Assembly: GCA_027315345.1 (NCBI GenBank)
Contig: DAHUYE010000049.1
Span: 23,249-87,248, forward strand
Reading direction: 5' to 3'
DNA: 64,000 nucleotides
Source of the DNA: Actinomycetota bacterium
GTDB taxonomy: Bacteria > Actinomycetota > Acidimicrobiia > Acidimicrobiales > JAJPHE01
Part shown: positions 25,005 through 33,160 of the stretch, one piece after another
Position numbering within the stretch: the stretch's first letter is position 1
How the letters are laid out: each line of letters opens with the position of its first letter
Position numbers and translations under genes: made by a program
The notes under the pieces: generated by a model
Database searches by the model: none
Told to the model about the DNA's origin: nothing
What the model saw: the letters and a program-made list of their open reading frames with translations, nothing else

Positions 25005-26900
25005 CTACCCGAGATCGCCTTCCACCTCACTGAGCACATCGTCCCCCACGGCTTGGGTGCCGCCGTAGAGGGTGCCCGTGGTGATCGCCCCCGACAGGGA
25101 CGAAAGCTCGCCCGCCACGCTGGAGGGCAGGGGCCCGCAGGGGGGCACCAGGAGCAACGGACCCCCCTTGCCCCCGGCGTCGGCGCCCCCCGCCAACGCG
25201 TCGGGGAAGGCGACGGCGGAGGCCATGCCGACGTAGTCAGGGGAGGCGAACACTTCCCTGGCCAAGTAGGCGGCGGTGGCATAACGATCCGCTCCCACCA
25301 CGGCCTTGGCGGCCGGATCCGCCGCCGCCGACGGGCCCCCGACAGCCGTGCGGGGCAGGCCGGGGTGCTCACCCAGCCACTGGGAGGTGGCCGAGGCTTG
25401 AGCGGTGCCGTCCGTCAGCAGGACAACGCCACGGGACCCAGCCGCGGCAGCGCCAGCAGCCAGCCCGTCGGGAAAGTTCAAGCCCGTGACCTCGTAGACT
25501 CCCGTGGGGTCGGGGATGGCCGTGGCCACCGCCGCGGCGGTGGCGTAGCGATCGGCTCCAGCCAGACGTTGAACCCGGTAGCCGAGGCTTTGGAGCTGGG
25601 AATCGACGGCCGGGGCCAGGGCAGCGTCTCCCCCCAGCACATCCACGGTCGCGCCTTGGGGTACGACCCGCTGGATCTCGGCGCTGACGCTCGGGGTCAA
25701 CCCCGAGGGAGGGGTCAGAAGCAACGGGCCGTGTGCAGCCACAGCCAACGGGGCCCCGGCCAGGGCATCGGGGAAGGCAGCGTTGGACGCCAGGACCACC
25801 ACCGAAGCCGAGCCCGCGGTCGGGAAGTCGCTCCGGGAGACGACTATGGCTGTCTGGTCACGGTCGGCTCCGGCCAGGCGGGTGACTTTGCCCGAGGGGC
25901 TCGGGGAGCTGGCCTGCGCGCTGCAGGATGCGGGGGGGGCGAGCAGCGAAAGGATGTTTCCGTTGGCCGAGCTCGCCGCGTCGGCCAGAGGCGGAAGGCC
26001 ATAGAGGTCCTCGATGCTTCTCAACACTCCCGCGTGGTCCACCGGGGTGGACGAGCGCGCCCCAGGCGGCACGGAGGCCGAGACCACGATGGTGGCGATG
26101 TGTCCACCGGCCGCGTCCCCGCAGCAGCCGGAGTTGGTTGTTCCCTCGTCCCAGGTGATGATGATGTAGCCACCATCCTGGTACCAGGGGGAGCTCATCA
26201 CCATGGGTAGCTGCTGGCTGAGCCAGGCGTCACCCTGCTGCACCGTCCCGTCGTGCATGTCGTGCAAGACATTGGGCGTCACCCAGATGAATGGCCGAGC
26301 CGTCCCGCCGGCCAGGTCGGAGCTCAGCTCCCCGTAGGGGACGACCTGGTCACACATGCCCGCGTTGTCGACAATGTGGGGTGCGTAGACGAACGGGTCA
26401 TGGCGCTTGACTTATGGGTAGTAACCATTGCCGGTGTAGCAGGGTGACGGCATGGACTCCATGTACCCCTTCCAGCCGATCCCGGCTGCTTGGAGTTGAT
26501 CCACCAGTTGGGTCCCATCGGCCGTGCAGGTCGCGCAGTCGGTGGTGATTCCCTGGGTCGAGCCCGACATCAGCTCCAAGTAGTTGGGCAGGCTCGGGTG
26601 GGTGGTGGCGTAAGAGGCGGTGGCCAGTCGGTAGCGGCTGGCAAGGCTGTTGAGGTAGGGCGCATCCGGGTTGCCGATGATGTCGCTGTAGCTGTGGTTC
26701 TCCATCAAGATGAGCATCACATGGGCCGGCGGGGCCGTGTACGCAACTGCGGCCGTCTGCGCGACGGTGGGCGTGTGCGCAACGACGTAGTGAGGACTCG
26801 GCGCAACCGACTCGGTGGGGGCCGAGCGCATCACCAGCAACGCAGCAAGGATCACCAGCAGCCCGGCGGGGCCGACCAGCACCATCCACCGGCGTCGCAT
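25005..26900 (-). pseudogene. Secreted phosphoesterase with C-terminal cell-wall-binding repeats, interrupted by an in-frame stop
   Basis: Two track ORFs (26412-27122 and 25005-26357) are one reading frame separated by a single TAA at 26412-26414. Translation reads TGNGYYP-stop-VKRHDPFVY. The intact relative at 30940 has GLYVKKHDPFLY at this place, so a Tyr codon (TAC) probably became TAA. The first part has a membrane/signal segment and the phosphoesterase start (HVMLILMENHSYSDIIG, ATTHPSLPNYLELMSG). The second continues it (IIITWDEGTTNSGCCG) and adds three cell-wall-binding type 2 repeats (RLAGADRYATAAAVA, VGADRYATAAYLA). A full-length product would be about 630 residues. The alternatives are stop readthrough or a sequencing error. 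Confidence 0.85.
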
Positions 26901-26980
26901 GAGTGCGAAAGCCTGCCGAGGATGGTGCCTCCGGGTGTTTCGGGCCCGCCGGACGCAGCGGTTGTCGAACCGGCTACGTT

Positions 26981-27027
26981 CCGGCGGAGTGACATTCCCG
27001 TTCCGGGCGGTGACGCCTCCATGGCCC
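26981..27027. repeat. 47-bp dispersed repeat, copy 2
   Basis: This copy matches 24252-24298 with three mismatches, in direct orientation. The repeat spans the region upstream of both the broken phosphoesterase (leftward) and the MpaB-like gene (rightward), and it contains an ATG at 27021 that is in frame with the latter. The two copies bracket the CAP-like gene and the pseudogene. Confidence 0.75.
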
Positions 27028-27089
27028 GGCGCCGGGGTCGTTGGCTCGCGGTGTCCACGCGAGCCCGTCGGAGGCGGAGGTGGCACCGA

Positions 27090-27944
27090 GTGAGCCTGGA
27101 GATGACCTTCAAAGGGGGCCAACGCCGCTTCGCCCTCCGGCTGGATCCCCTGCTCGTGGCCCCCTCGGACGCCGGCCTGTTCCCGGCCGGGTCGGTCATC
27201 CGCACCGTGTACGGCGACGCCAGCGCCACGCTGGGGTCGGGCCGGGCTCTGCTCCTACAGCTGGCCCACCCGGCCATTGCCGCCGGGGTGCGCGACCACT
27301 CGGATTACGAGAACCGGCCGCTGGACCGGCTCCTCGGGACTCTCTTCGCCGTCAGTGCGGTGGTCTTCGGATCCAGGGAGGAGGCCGAGCAGATCGGCTC
27401 CGCCATCCACCGGATCCACACCGGGGTGGTCGGCCCCGGCTACCGGGCCCTGGACCCCCAGCTTCTCTGCTGGGTCAACGCCACCCTGCTGGGCACCGCC
27501 GCCCTGCTCTACCAGCGGATGTACCGCCGGCTCACGCCCGAAGAGCTCGATCAGCTGGTGGCCGATTCGCGCCGAGTCGGCGAGGTTTTCGGTTGCCCGG
27601 TGTCCGAGCAGCCGGGCACCTGGGCGGAGTTCTGCACCTACTGGCACGGGGCGGTCGCAGAGCTGGAAGTAACCGATACGGCCAGGCAGGTGGCCCACTC
27701 CCTTCTGTCCGGCCGGGGCCTGCCGGCCCGGGCGATCTGGCTGCCCCCTCTGGCACTAGCCCGCGCCGTCACCGCCGCCACCCTCCCCCAGCGCATCCGG
27801 GATGGTTACGGGCTGTCGTGGAGGGCCCGGGACCGGGCCCTGGCCGCTGCCGCCCTGGGGGGATCCAAGGCTCTTCTGCCGCATGCACCGCTTCGGTGGC
27901 GCCAGCTCGGCCCCGAACTGTTCCGGGCTCCGCCCCGGCCCTGA
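27090..27944 (+). CDS. Oxygenase MpaB family protein (DUF2236)
   Basis: About 284 residues. It has the family's heme/metal-region motifs: LLLQLAHPAIAAGVRDHSDY, then LLGTLFAVSAVVFGSREEAE and IHRIHTGVVGPGY, with histidines at the expected positions. A TWAEFCTYW segment follows. Relatives include the rubber oxygenase Lcp and fungal MpaB, which cleave C-C double bonds, but most bacterial members are uncharacterised. GTG at 27090 follows GGAGG by nine bases; the ATG at 27021 inside the repeat is possible. It converges on the PIG-L gene. Confidence 0.85.
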   Translation: MSLEMTFKGGQRRFALRLDPLLVAPSDAGLFPAGSVIRTVYGDASATLGSGRALLLQLAHPAIAAGVRDHSDYENRPLDRLLGTLFAVSAVVFGSREEAEQIGSAIHRIHTGVVGPGYRALDPQLLCWVNATLLGTAALLYQRMYRRLTPEELDQLVADSRRVGEVFGCPVSEQPGTWAEFCTYWHGAVAELEVTDTARQVAHSLLSGRGLPARAIWLPPLALARAVTAATLPQRIRDGYGLSWRARDRALAAAALGGSKALLPHAPLRWRQLGPELFRAPPRP

Positions 27945-27962
27945 AAAAGCGTTCTTGGCCTC

Positions 27963-28913
27963 TCAGGCCGACGCGGGATCCGCCAGCTGCCGGACCAGGG
28001 CGGCCAGCTCAGATGGGCGCAGGAGGGTGAAGGCCTCGGCGTAGCCCCGCCCGTGCTGGGCGTGGACCGACCGGTAGGCGGCCAGGCCGCGGGCGGCATG
28101 AACGATGTCGAAGGAGGCCAGGGCGCTGGCGTAGTGGCCTAAACCGGCCAGCTTGGCCCCGATGTGATCTGTCACGTCCACCACCACGGTCGGATAGATC
28201 GGGGTCATCACCTCGTATAGCGCGACGTGGTCGACCGAGGCCAGGCGCCCAACCGAAGTGGCCACCATGCCGGCCACGGCGGCGTGGACGGCGTGCCCGT
28301 CAGCGGGGCCGGGGCTGTAGACGAGGTCTGGCTCGAAAGCAGCCAGGGCTGCGGTCAGCGCACCTGCCCCGCTCGGCGGGGAAGCCTGGGAGGACAGGTC
28401 CTTCTCGGCCAGACGGAGGAACACCACCTGGTCGGCGCCCACGCCCACCTCGGCCAAGGCCGCCCGGGCCTCGTCCTCCCGCTGGGCCCGGGCGGGGTCT
28501 GGCCCCAGGCCGACGAAGCTGGCCGAAGCTTCCCCACTGGTCACCATGACCACCCGCACCGGGTGGCCGGCGGCCACGTGCTTGGCGATGGTCCCGCCGG
28601 CTCCCACCAGCTCATCGTCGGGGTGGGGAGCCACGACCAGCACCCGTCGTCCAGGAGGTAGGTCCACGGGGCGGGGGGCGTCGATCCCCCGGGCCAGATT
28701 GATCGCCCGCACTACCGCCGGTGGCAGACGCCGTCCAGCGGCCAGGGCGAGGCGCCGTATCGGGTCCGGGATCCGCACCTCCGGAGGATGTCCCTCTCCG
28801 CCGGGCCGGGCAAGTGGGGCCGTGCTCCGGCCGAACGGTCTCACCTGACCCTGCGCCAGGGCCCGAGCCATTTCAGCGGCTTCCCAACCCGGACCTAGTG
28901 TCATCGCTTCCAT
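27963..28913 (-). CDS. PIG-L/LmbE family deacetylase
   Basis: About 317 residues. The zinc-site motif VVAPHPDDELVGAGGTIAKH is clear, with the second metal/His motif GPADGHAVHAAVAGMV. VRVVMVTSGEAS and EDEARAALAEVGV are typical of the MshB/Mca/LmbE superfamily, which removes acetyl groups from GlcNAc-containing molecules. The substrate here is unknown. The N-terminal extension of about 70 residues before the core is not conserved. The start is uncertain: ATG at 28913 avoids overlap with the divergent DoxX-like gene, while the track uses 28979. Confidence 0.85.
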   Translation of the reverse strand: MEAMTLGPGWEAAEMARALAQGQVRPFGRSTAPLARPGGEGHPPEVRIPDPIRRLALAAGRRLPPAVVRAINLARGIDAPRPVDLPPGRRVLVVAPHPDDELVGAGGTIAKHVAAGHPVRVVMVTSGEASASFVGLGPDPARAQREDEARAALAEVGVGADQVVFLRLAEKDLSSQASPPSGAGALTAALAAFEPDLVYSPGPADGHAVHAAVAGMVATSVGRLASVDHVALYEVMTPIYPTVVVDVTDHIGAKLAGLGHYASALASFDIVHAARGLAAYRSVHAQHGRGYAEAFTLLRPSELAALVRQLADPASA

Positions 28914-28944
28914 CCCGAACCGCCCCCGGCTAAAGGAGCCTCTC

Positions 28945-29355
28945 ATGTCACTCCTCCGCTTCCCCCGGGACGTCCCCACCCGCCTGTCCGTGGGCGCCTA
29001 CGTACTCCATGCCGGCCTCGGCAAGTGGAAGGGCGGTGCCGAGCAAGCGAAAGGCGTACATGGCATGGCAGCCGGCGCCTTTCCGTTCCTCTCTGAGATC
29101 GATCCACCCACCCTCCTGAAGGGCCTGGCCGCGGGGGAGATCGCCCTGGGAGCCGCATTGCTCACCCCGTTCATCTCCAACCGGCTGGCCGGCCTGGGCC
29201 TCACCGGCTTTGCCGGGGCCCTGGTGACCATGTACCTCCGAACCCCGGCTCTGCACAAGCCGGGCAGCGTCTGGCCGACCCAAGCCGGCACGGGCGTGAG
29301 CAAGGACGTCTGGATGCTGGGCATCGGGCTGGGCCTGCTGGCCGATGCCCCGTGA
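28945..29355 (+). CDS. DoxX-like small membrane protein
   Basis: 136 residues with about three to four hydrophobic segments (LLKGLAAGEIALGAALLTPF, LAGLGLTGFAGALVTMYL, MLGIGLGLLADAP) and an N-terminal GAYVLHAGLGKWKGG characteristic of DoxX-like proteins, several of which are linked to oxidative stress or quinone chemistry. The ATG has AAAGGAG six bases upstream. A 35-base piece of this gene recurs near the sigma factor gene. It is divergent from PIG-L with only 31 bases between starts. Confidence 0.75.
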   Translation: MSLLRFPRDVPTRLSVGAYVLHAGLGKWKGGAEQAKGVHGMAAGAFPFLSEIDPPTLLKGLAAGEIALGAALLTPFISNRLAGLGLTGFAGALVTMYLRTPALHKPGSVWPTQAGTGVSKDVWMLGIGLGLLADAP

Positions 29356-29412
29356 ATCGAGCTCTGAGACTCTCTTGACAAGCGATGTACGGATTGGGCC
29401 TCAAGGGGGTAA

Positions 29413-29438
29413 CCGGGACAGCTTCTGAGGGCTGCCGG
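29413..29438. terminator. Candidate terminator hairpin between convergent genes
   Basis: CCGG-ga-CAGC and GCTGCCGG form an 8-bp stem with a two-base bulge and an eight-base loop. It lies between the DoxX-like gene and the convergent FxLYD-like gene. There is no T tract. Confidence 0.4.
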
Positions 29439-29470
29439 ATGGCGGAGGGAGGAAGCCGTGTCGCCAGCGG

Positions 29471-30808
29471 TCAGGTCGTGGCGCTGGCGACCGCAGCCAT
29501 CTGGCACCGACCCGATGATGCGGTGGGGTCGGAGTAGGTAAGAGACCAGGGCTGGCTCGCGTGGGCCGGAACGATGACCGTCACCCGGCTGGTGCCGATG
29601 GTCGTGCCCACCGAGTTGACGAAGAGACCGGATACTGAGACTTTCTTGGCCGAGGCCCCCGCGTTGGACGCCTCCCCAGTCATCTGTAGGAGCCCGCTCA
29701 GGTGCGTACAGGTGAGGAGATCCACCTGAACCGCGCCGCCATTGGCCGCCACCGGCAGAGCCGCGGTGGTCGAGGTGGTCACCCGAATAGGCACAGCTAC
29801 GCCCACCTGTGCCCTCCCCGAAGCGCTGTCCGTCATAGCGCCCAGCGGGCCGGCCACAGCTCCTGGCCGCGAAGCCAGAGCGGCCGTGCTCCGGTGGGCC
29901 AGTGCGTCCGACCCCGCTGAAGCCACCCGTGGGGTTACCGCCCGCTGGACGGACTGGGCGACCGGGCTCGCCACACGGGCCGGATTTGGCGGTGCCGTCA
30001 CAGTCGCTACTGCGGCTGTGACCATGGCTAGGCTCAACACCGCCCCGCTAACCGCCCAGGGGGCTGAACGGGGGATCGCCCGGTGCCGGCGTGAGGGTGT
30101 CTGTAGGGGGGCCAGGGGCATTGGTCTGGCCGCCTCCGCCACCGGCTCGTCGCTGGTGAGTTGGGTGCGGTCCGGCTCCCCGGGGTTCTCATCCCGAGTC
30201 TCCTCCCCGGGGTTCTCATCGGGGTTCTCATCGGCAGTCTCCTCCCCGGGCCAGGTGACCACACCGGCCCCATCGAGGATCTCGGTGTCGACAGGCAGGA
30301 CCGGACCGGCAGCCAGGGCGATGGGAGCGTCCACCACCGGTTTGGCATCGAGGCGAGCGTTGGCCTCCAGCCACCAGTGAGGAAGAATCTCCGCCGGGTC
30401 GATGCCAGCGATAACGCGCGAGCCGGACCGGCCGATGTAGGCGACCGACGCTTCCCGGAGCACCGAGCGTTGCCCGAAGGCAGCGCCCAGGACCACCGGC
30501 TGGCCCCGGACGGCGCCGACCAAGGTCAGCCCGGAGGCCCTGACGACCACGGCGGCGGTAGCCCCCTCAGGCACCTGGATCATGCCATGGGGCACCCCGA
30601 GCTCGACGCGCTCCGCGCAATCGGCGGTGCTGGCCCAACAAAGGCCCTCGTAGAGGTCGGTGAGCGAACCGCCGGCGCCGACCTCGTACTGGGCGTCGGA
30701 CGAGACTCGGACGGCCGAGGCGCCCGAAGAGCAGATCAAGGCGACGCCCGGAAGACTTGGCCGTGGCGGGCCGGAGGGGCTGCTCCTGGGATCGTGGCTG
30801 TCATTCAT
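29471..30808 (-). CDS. Single-pass membrane protein with extracellular FxLYD-like domain
   Basis: About 445 residues. A cytoplasmic N-terminal region of roughly 250 residues is followed by an acidic repeat (DENPDENPGEE, DENPGEPD). One membrane segment (APWAVSGAVLSLAMVTAAVAT) comes next, then a Ser/Ala linker and a C-terminal beta domain. GEASNAGASAKKVSVSGLFV, followed by AHASQPWSLTY, resembles the FxLYD fold, in which a tether/recognition domain binds other exported molecules. The start is ambiguous: ATG at 30808 behind GGGACAGG, or 30844. I do not recognise the N-terminal part. Confidence 0.65.
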   Translation of the reverse strand: MNDSHDPRSSPSGPPRPSLPGVALICSSGASAVRVSSDAQYEVGAGGSLTDLYEGLCWASTADCAERVELGVPHGMIQVPEGATAAVVVRASGLTLVGAVRGQPVVLGAAFGQRSVLREASVAYIGRSGSRVIAGIDPAEILPHWWLEANARLDAKPVVDAPIALAAGPVLPVDTEILDGAGVVTWPGEETADENPDENPGEETRDENPGEPDRTQLTSDEPVAEAARPMPLAPLQTPSRRHRAIPRSAPWAVSGAVLSLAMVTAAVATVTAPPNPARVASPVAQSVQRAVTPRVASAGSDALAHRSTAALASRPGAVAGPLGAMTDSASGRAQVGVAVPIRVTTSTTAALPVAANGGAVQVDLLTCTHLSGLLQMTGEASNAGASAKKVSVSGLFVNSVGTTIGTSRVTVIVPAHASQPWSLTYSDPTASSGRCQMAAVASATT

Positions 30809-30926
30809 CGTCGCGCCTGTCCCGGTCTCATCGGAGCTATCCATCCGAACCTGAGCCAATCGCCCCAACCGGACTCCAATCTCACCATGTGATGAACCCG
30901 CTCTGACCGCTCGAGCGGGGCCAGCC

Positions 30927-30939
30927 TACGCTGCGCCCG
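30927..30939 (+). promoter_or_regulatory. Candidate -10 element for a leaderless transcript
   Basis: TACGCT (TANNNT) ends seven bases before the ATG at 30940, with no Shine-Dalgarno sequence. The upstream CCGCTCGAGCGG at about 30908 is a perfect 12-base palindrome and could be an operator. Confidence 0.4.
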
Positions 30940-31929
30940 ATGCGACCAGGGCGAGCGGCCATGAGGGCGGCGCTGGCAGCGGTGGCCCTTGGCGGGGGCC
31001 TGGCAGGATGCGCCAGACCGACCGCCTCCCCCCATCCATCGCCTTCGGCTGAGGCGGCGCCGACGTCGACCGCTACGCATGCGAGTCTCGCCCCGCCCTC
31101 GGCCCCGTCCACGTCGGCGGCAGGCATCGTCCATCTGATGCTGATCGTGTTGGAGAACCGCGAGGCTGGTTCGGTGCTAGGTAATGCCGGCGCTCCGTAC
31201 TTCAACTCCCTGGCTCGCAATTTCGGCCTGGCCACGGCCTCCTATGCCCGGACCCATCCCAGCCTGCCCAACTACGTGGACCTGATCTCCGGCGGCACGC
31301 ACGGGATAACCTCGGACTGCACCGAGTGCGCTGTCGACGGGACCACGGTGGCCGATCAGCTCTCGGGGGCCGGGGTGTCCTGGAAGGCGTACATGGAGGG
31401 GATGCCGTCAGCGTGCTACCAGGGAGCTTCGGCCGGCGGACTCTACGTCAAGAAGCACGACCCCTTCTTGTATTTCCGCCATCTGGTTGCAACTCCCAGC
31501 CTCTGTGACCGGGTCGTGCCCTACGGGGAACTAAGCAAGGACCTCGCCTCGATGGACCCGCCCGACTTCATGTGGGTGACTCCCGACCTCTGCAACGACG
31601 GCCACGACTGCCCCAACTCGGCCATGGACCGCTGGCTGTCCCGGATGGTCCCGATGGTGATGAGATCGGCCTGGTTCGAATCCAACGGGGTGATAATCAT
31701 CACTTTCGACGAGGGCTCATCCGACGCCGGCTGCTGCGGTGTGGCCCAAGGCGGCCAGATCGCCACCGTGGTAATAACCCGTCGGGTCCGCGGGGGAAGG
31801 CGTTGGACGCACCCGGTGGACACCGCCGGTGTGCTGGCCACCGTCGAAGACCTCTATGGGCTCACCCACATCGGGGAAGCGGCCGATGGCCGGTCAGGAA
31901 ATCTGCTGTACCTGACGGGGCCGCCCTGA
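30940..31929 (+). CDS. Secreted phosphoesterase lipoprotein (acid phosphatase family)
   Basis: 329 residues. The lipobox LAGC follows a basic and Ala-rich signal. The catalytic domain follows a Pro/Ser/Thr linker: HLMLIVLENREAGSVLG, YARTHPSLPNYVDLISGG, VPYGELSKDL, GVIIITFDEGSSDAGCCG and HPVDTAGVLATVEDLYGL, placing metal-binding Glu/Asp/His residues as in the AcpA/PlcC-type phosphoesterase family. It would dephosphorylate an extracellular ester. It is closely related to the broken gene at 25-26.9 kb but has no cell-wall-binding repeats. Confidence 0.88.
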   Translation: MRPGRAAMRAALAAVALGGGLAGCARPTASPHPSPSAEAAPTSTATHASLAPPSAPSTSAAGIVHLMLIVLENREAGSVLGNAGAPYFNSLARNFGLATASYARTHPSLPNYVDLISGGTHGITSDCTECAVDGTTVADQLSGAGVSWKAYMEGMPSACYQGASAGGLYVKKHDPFLYFRHLVATPSLCDRVVPYGELSKDLASMDPPDFMWVTPDLCNDGHDCPNSAMDRWLSRMVPMVMRSAWFESNGVIIITFDEGSSDAGCCGVAQGGQIATVVITRRVRGGRRWTHPVDTAGVLATVEDLYGLTHIGEAADGRSGNLLYLTGPP

Positions 31930-31955
31930 GCCTTGCGCTTGACGCTGCCGACTGC

Positions 31956-33095
31956 TCAGCCCTCAGGGCCACCGCGGCGGATCAGTCGGCTCCACGGGCC
32001 GGAACCGCCTTCGGACGCCGCTCCATCATCACCCGGCTCGGATCCCGGGTCGGTGCCCGTCTGCCACGAATCGGGCTTGGAGTCGGAGTGATCAGCACCG
32101 AGGTCGGCGTCTGTCGTCTCTTCCACGGGTCCCTCGCCATCGTCGTGCGAACCCCTGGGCAGCTCCCCCGAACACAGCTCGACGAGGGACTGGGACGCGC
32201 TGTCCAGGGCGGAGACCAGCCCGGCGGACCCGTCGAAAAGGCGGGCCAGGTTGCTGCGTAGCCGCTGGGTGTCGCGGTTGGCGACCATCAGTACCTCCCG
32301 GGCCCGGGTCCGCAGCTCCTCGGCCTCGGTGGAGGCCGTCTCGCGCATCCGATGCGCCTCGGCCTCGGCTTCGGCTAGGAGGGCGTCGATCATCTCGCTG
32401 GCCTCCTCCCGACCGGCAGCGACCAGGGCGGCAGCCTCCTTCTGGGCGTTGGCCAGGACCCGCTCGGAGGCCGAGCGGATGGCGTTGCCCTCGGAGCGGA
32501 TGGACAGGGCCTCATGGCGGGCCTCGTCCAGCTCCTGAAGGGCAGCAGCCCTCGTCTGTTGGACCTCGGAGCGAACGGTCTCGACCTCGGCATAGGCGTT
32601 GGCCCTCACGGCGTGGGCCTCGGCCCGCATCTCGCTGGCCTCAGCCTGGGCCGCCGATCGGATGGAGAGAGCCTCGTTCTGGACCTCGGCCAGCCGGGCC
32701 TGGGCGGCCGTCTCGGCCTCGGCCAGGCGGGCCTGGGCTTCGGCCTCGACCCGGGACCGCAACTCCATGGAGTCCCGGTGGGCCCGGTCTAGGCTCTCCT
32801 GGTAGACGCGATCGGCCTCCTGAGCCAGCTGGGTCGAGTAGGACGTCGCCTCGGTGGTGAGCTGGTTCGCCTCCACCTCGGCCGCGTTCAAGAAGCGCAC
32901 GACTCTGGCGTCTATCTCGTCCAGCGCGCCGAGGAGGCGGCCGACGGACTCGGCAACGCCTGCGGTGGTGACGCGCAACTCGGCCAGTTCCTCCCGGGTC
33001 TGGACCAGCTCTGAACCCCAGGCTCCCGGCGGTCGGGCCGCGCCTTCAGGGTGGACCGGGTCGCCCCGATCCAGACCTGTTCCAAATGCGCTCAT
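31956..33095 (-). CDS. Long coiled-coil protein (DivIVA/Scy-like)
   Basis: About 379 residues. Residues 25 to about 285 form a nearly uninterrupted Ala/Glu/Arg-rich coiled coil (AEAQARLAEAETAAQARLAE, EALSIRSEGNAIRSASERVL), with a DivIVA-like start (LAELRVTTAGVAESVGRLL). The acidic C-terminus ends in SRLIRRGG. Such proteins organise poles or filaments in actinobacteria, often beside wall and polymer synthesis genes. ATG at 33095 is preferred because GGAGG lies eight bases upstream. It is divergent from the DUF4012 gene that begins the polysaccharide locus. Confidence 0.7.
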   Translation of the reverse strand: MSAFGTGLDRGDPVHPEGAARPPGAWGSELVQTREELAELRVTTAGVAESVGRLLGALDEIDARVVRFLNAAEVEANQLTTEATSYSTQLAQEADRVYQESLDRAHRDSMELRSRVEAEAQARLAEAETAAQARLAEVQNEALSIRSAAQAEASEMRAEAHAVRANAYAEVETVRSEVQQTRAAALQELDEARHEALSIRSEGNAIRSASERVLANAQKEAAALVAAGREEASEMIDALLAEAEAEAHRMRETASTEAEELRTRAREVLMVANRDTQRLRSNLARLFDGSAGLVSALDSASQSLVELCSGELPRGSHDDGEGPVEETTDADLGADHSDSKPDSWQTGTDPGSEPGDDGAASEGGSGPWSRLIRRGGPEG

Positions 33096-33145
33096 GGGAG
33101 GCGCCTCCATCTCGAAGGGGCGACTGGACCGCCGACTCCCCGCGC

Positions 33146-33160
33146 TAAAGTATACCTGCG
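33146..33160 (+). promoter_or_regulatory. Candidate -10 element for a leaderless transcript of the DUF4012 gene
   Basis: TAAAGT (TANNNT) ends nine bases before the GTG at 33161, and a second AT-rich hexamer, TATACC, overlaps it. There is no Shine-Dalgarno sequence. This promoter lies at the left border of the polysaccharide locus. Confidence 0.4.

Noticed and set aside
26490-27089. 200-codon N-terminal extension of the MpaB-like ORF
   Set aside because: It is antisense to the phosphoesterase and has no family similarity; GTG 27090 follows GGAGG.
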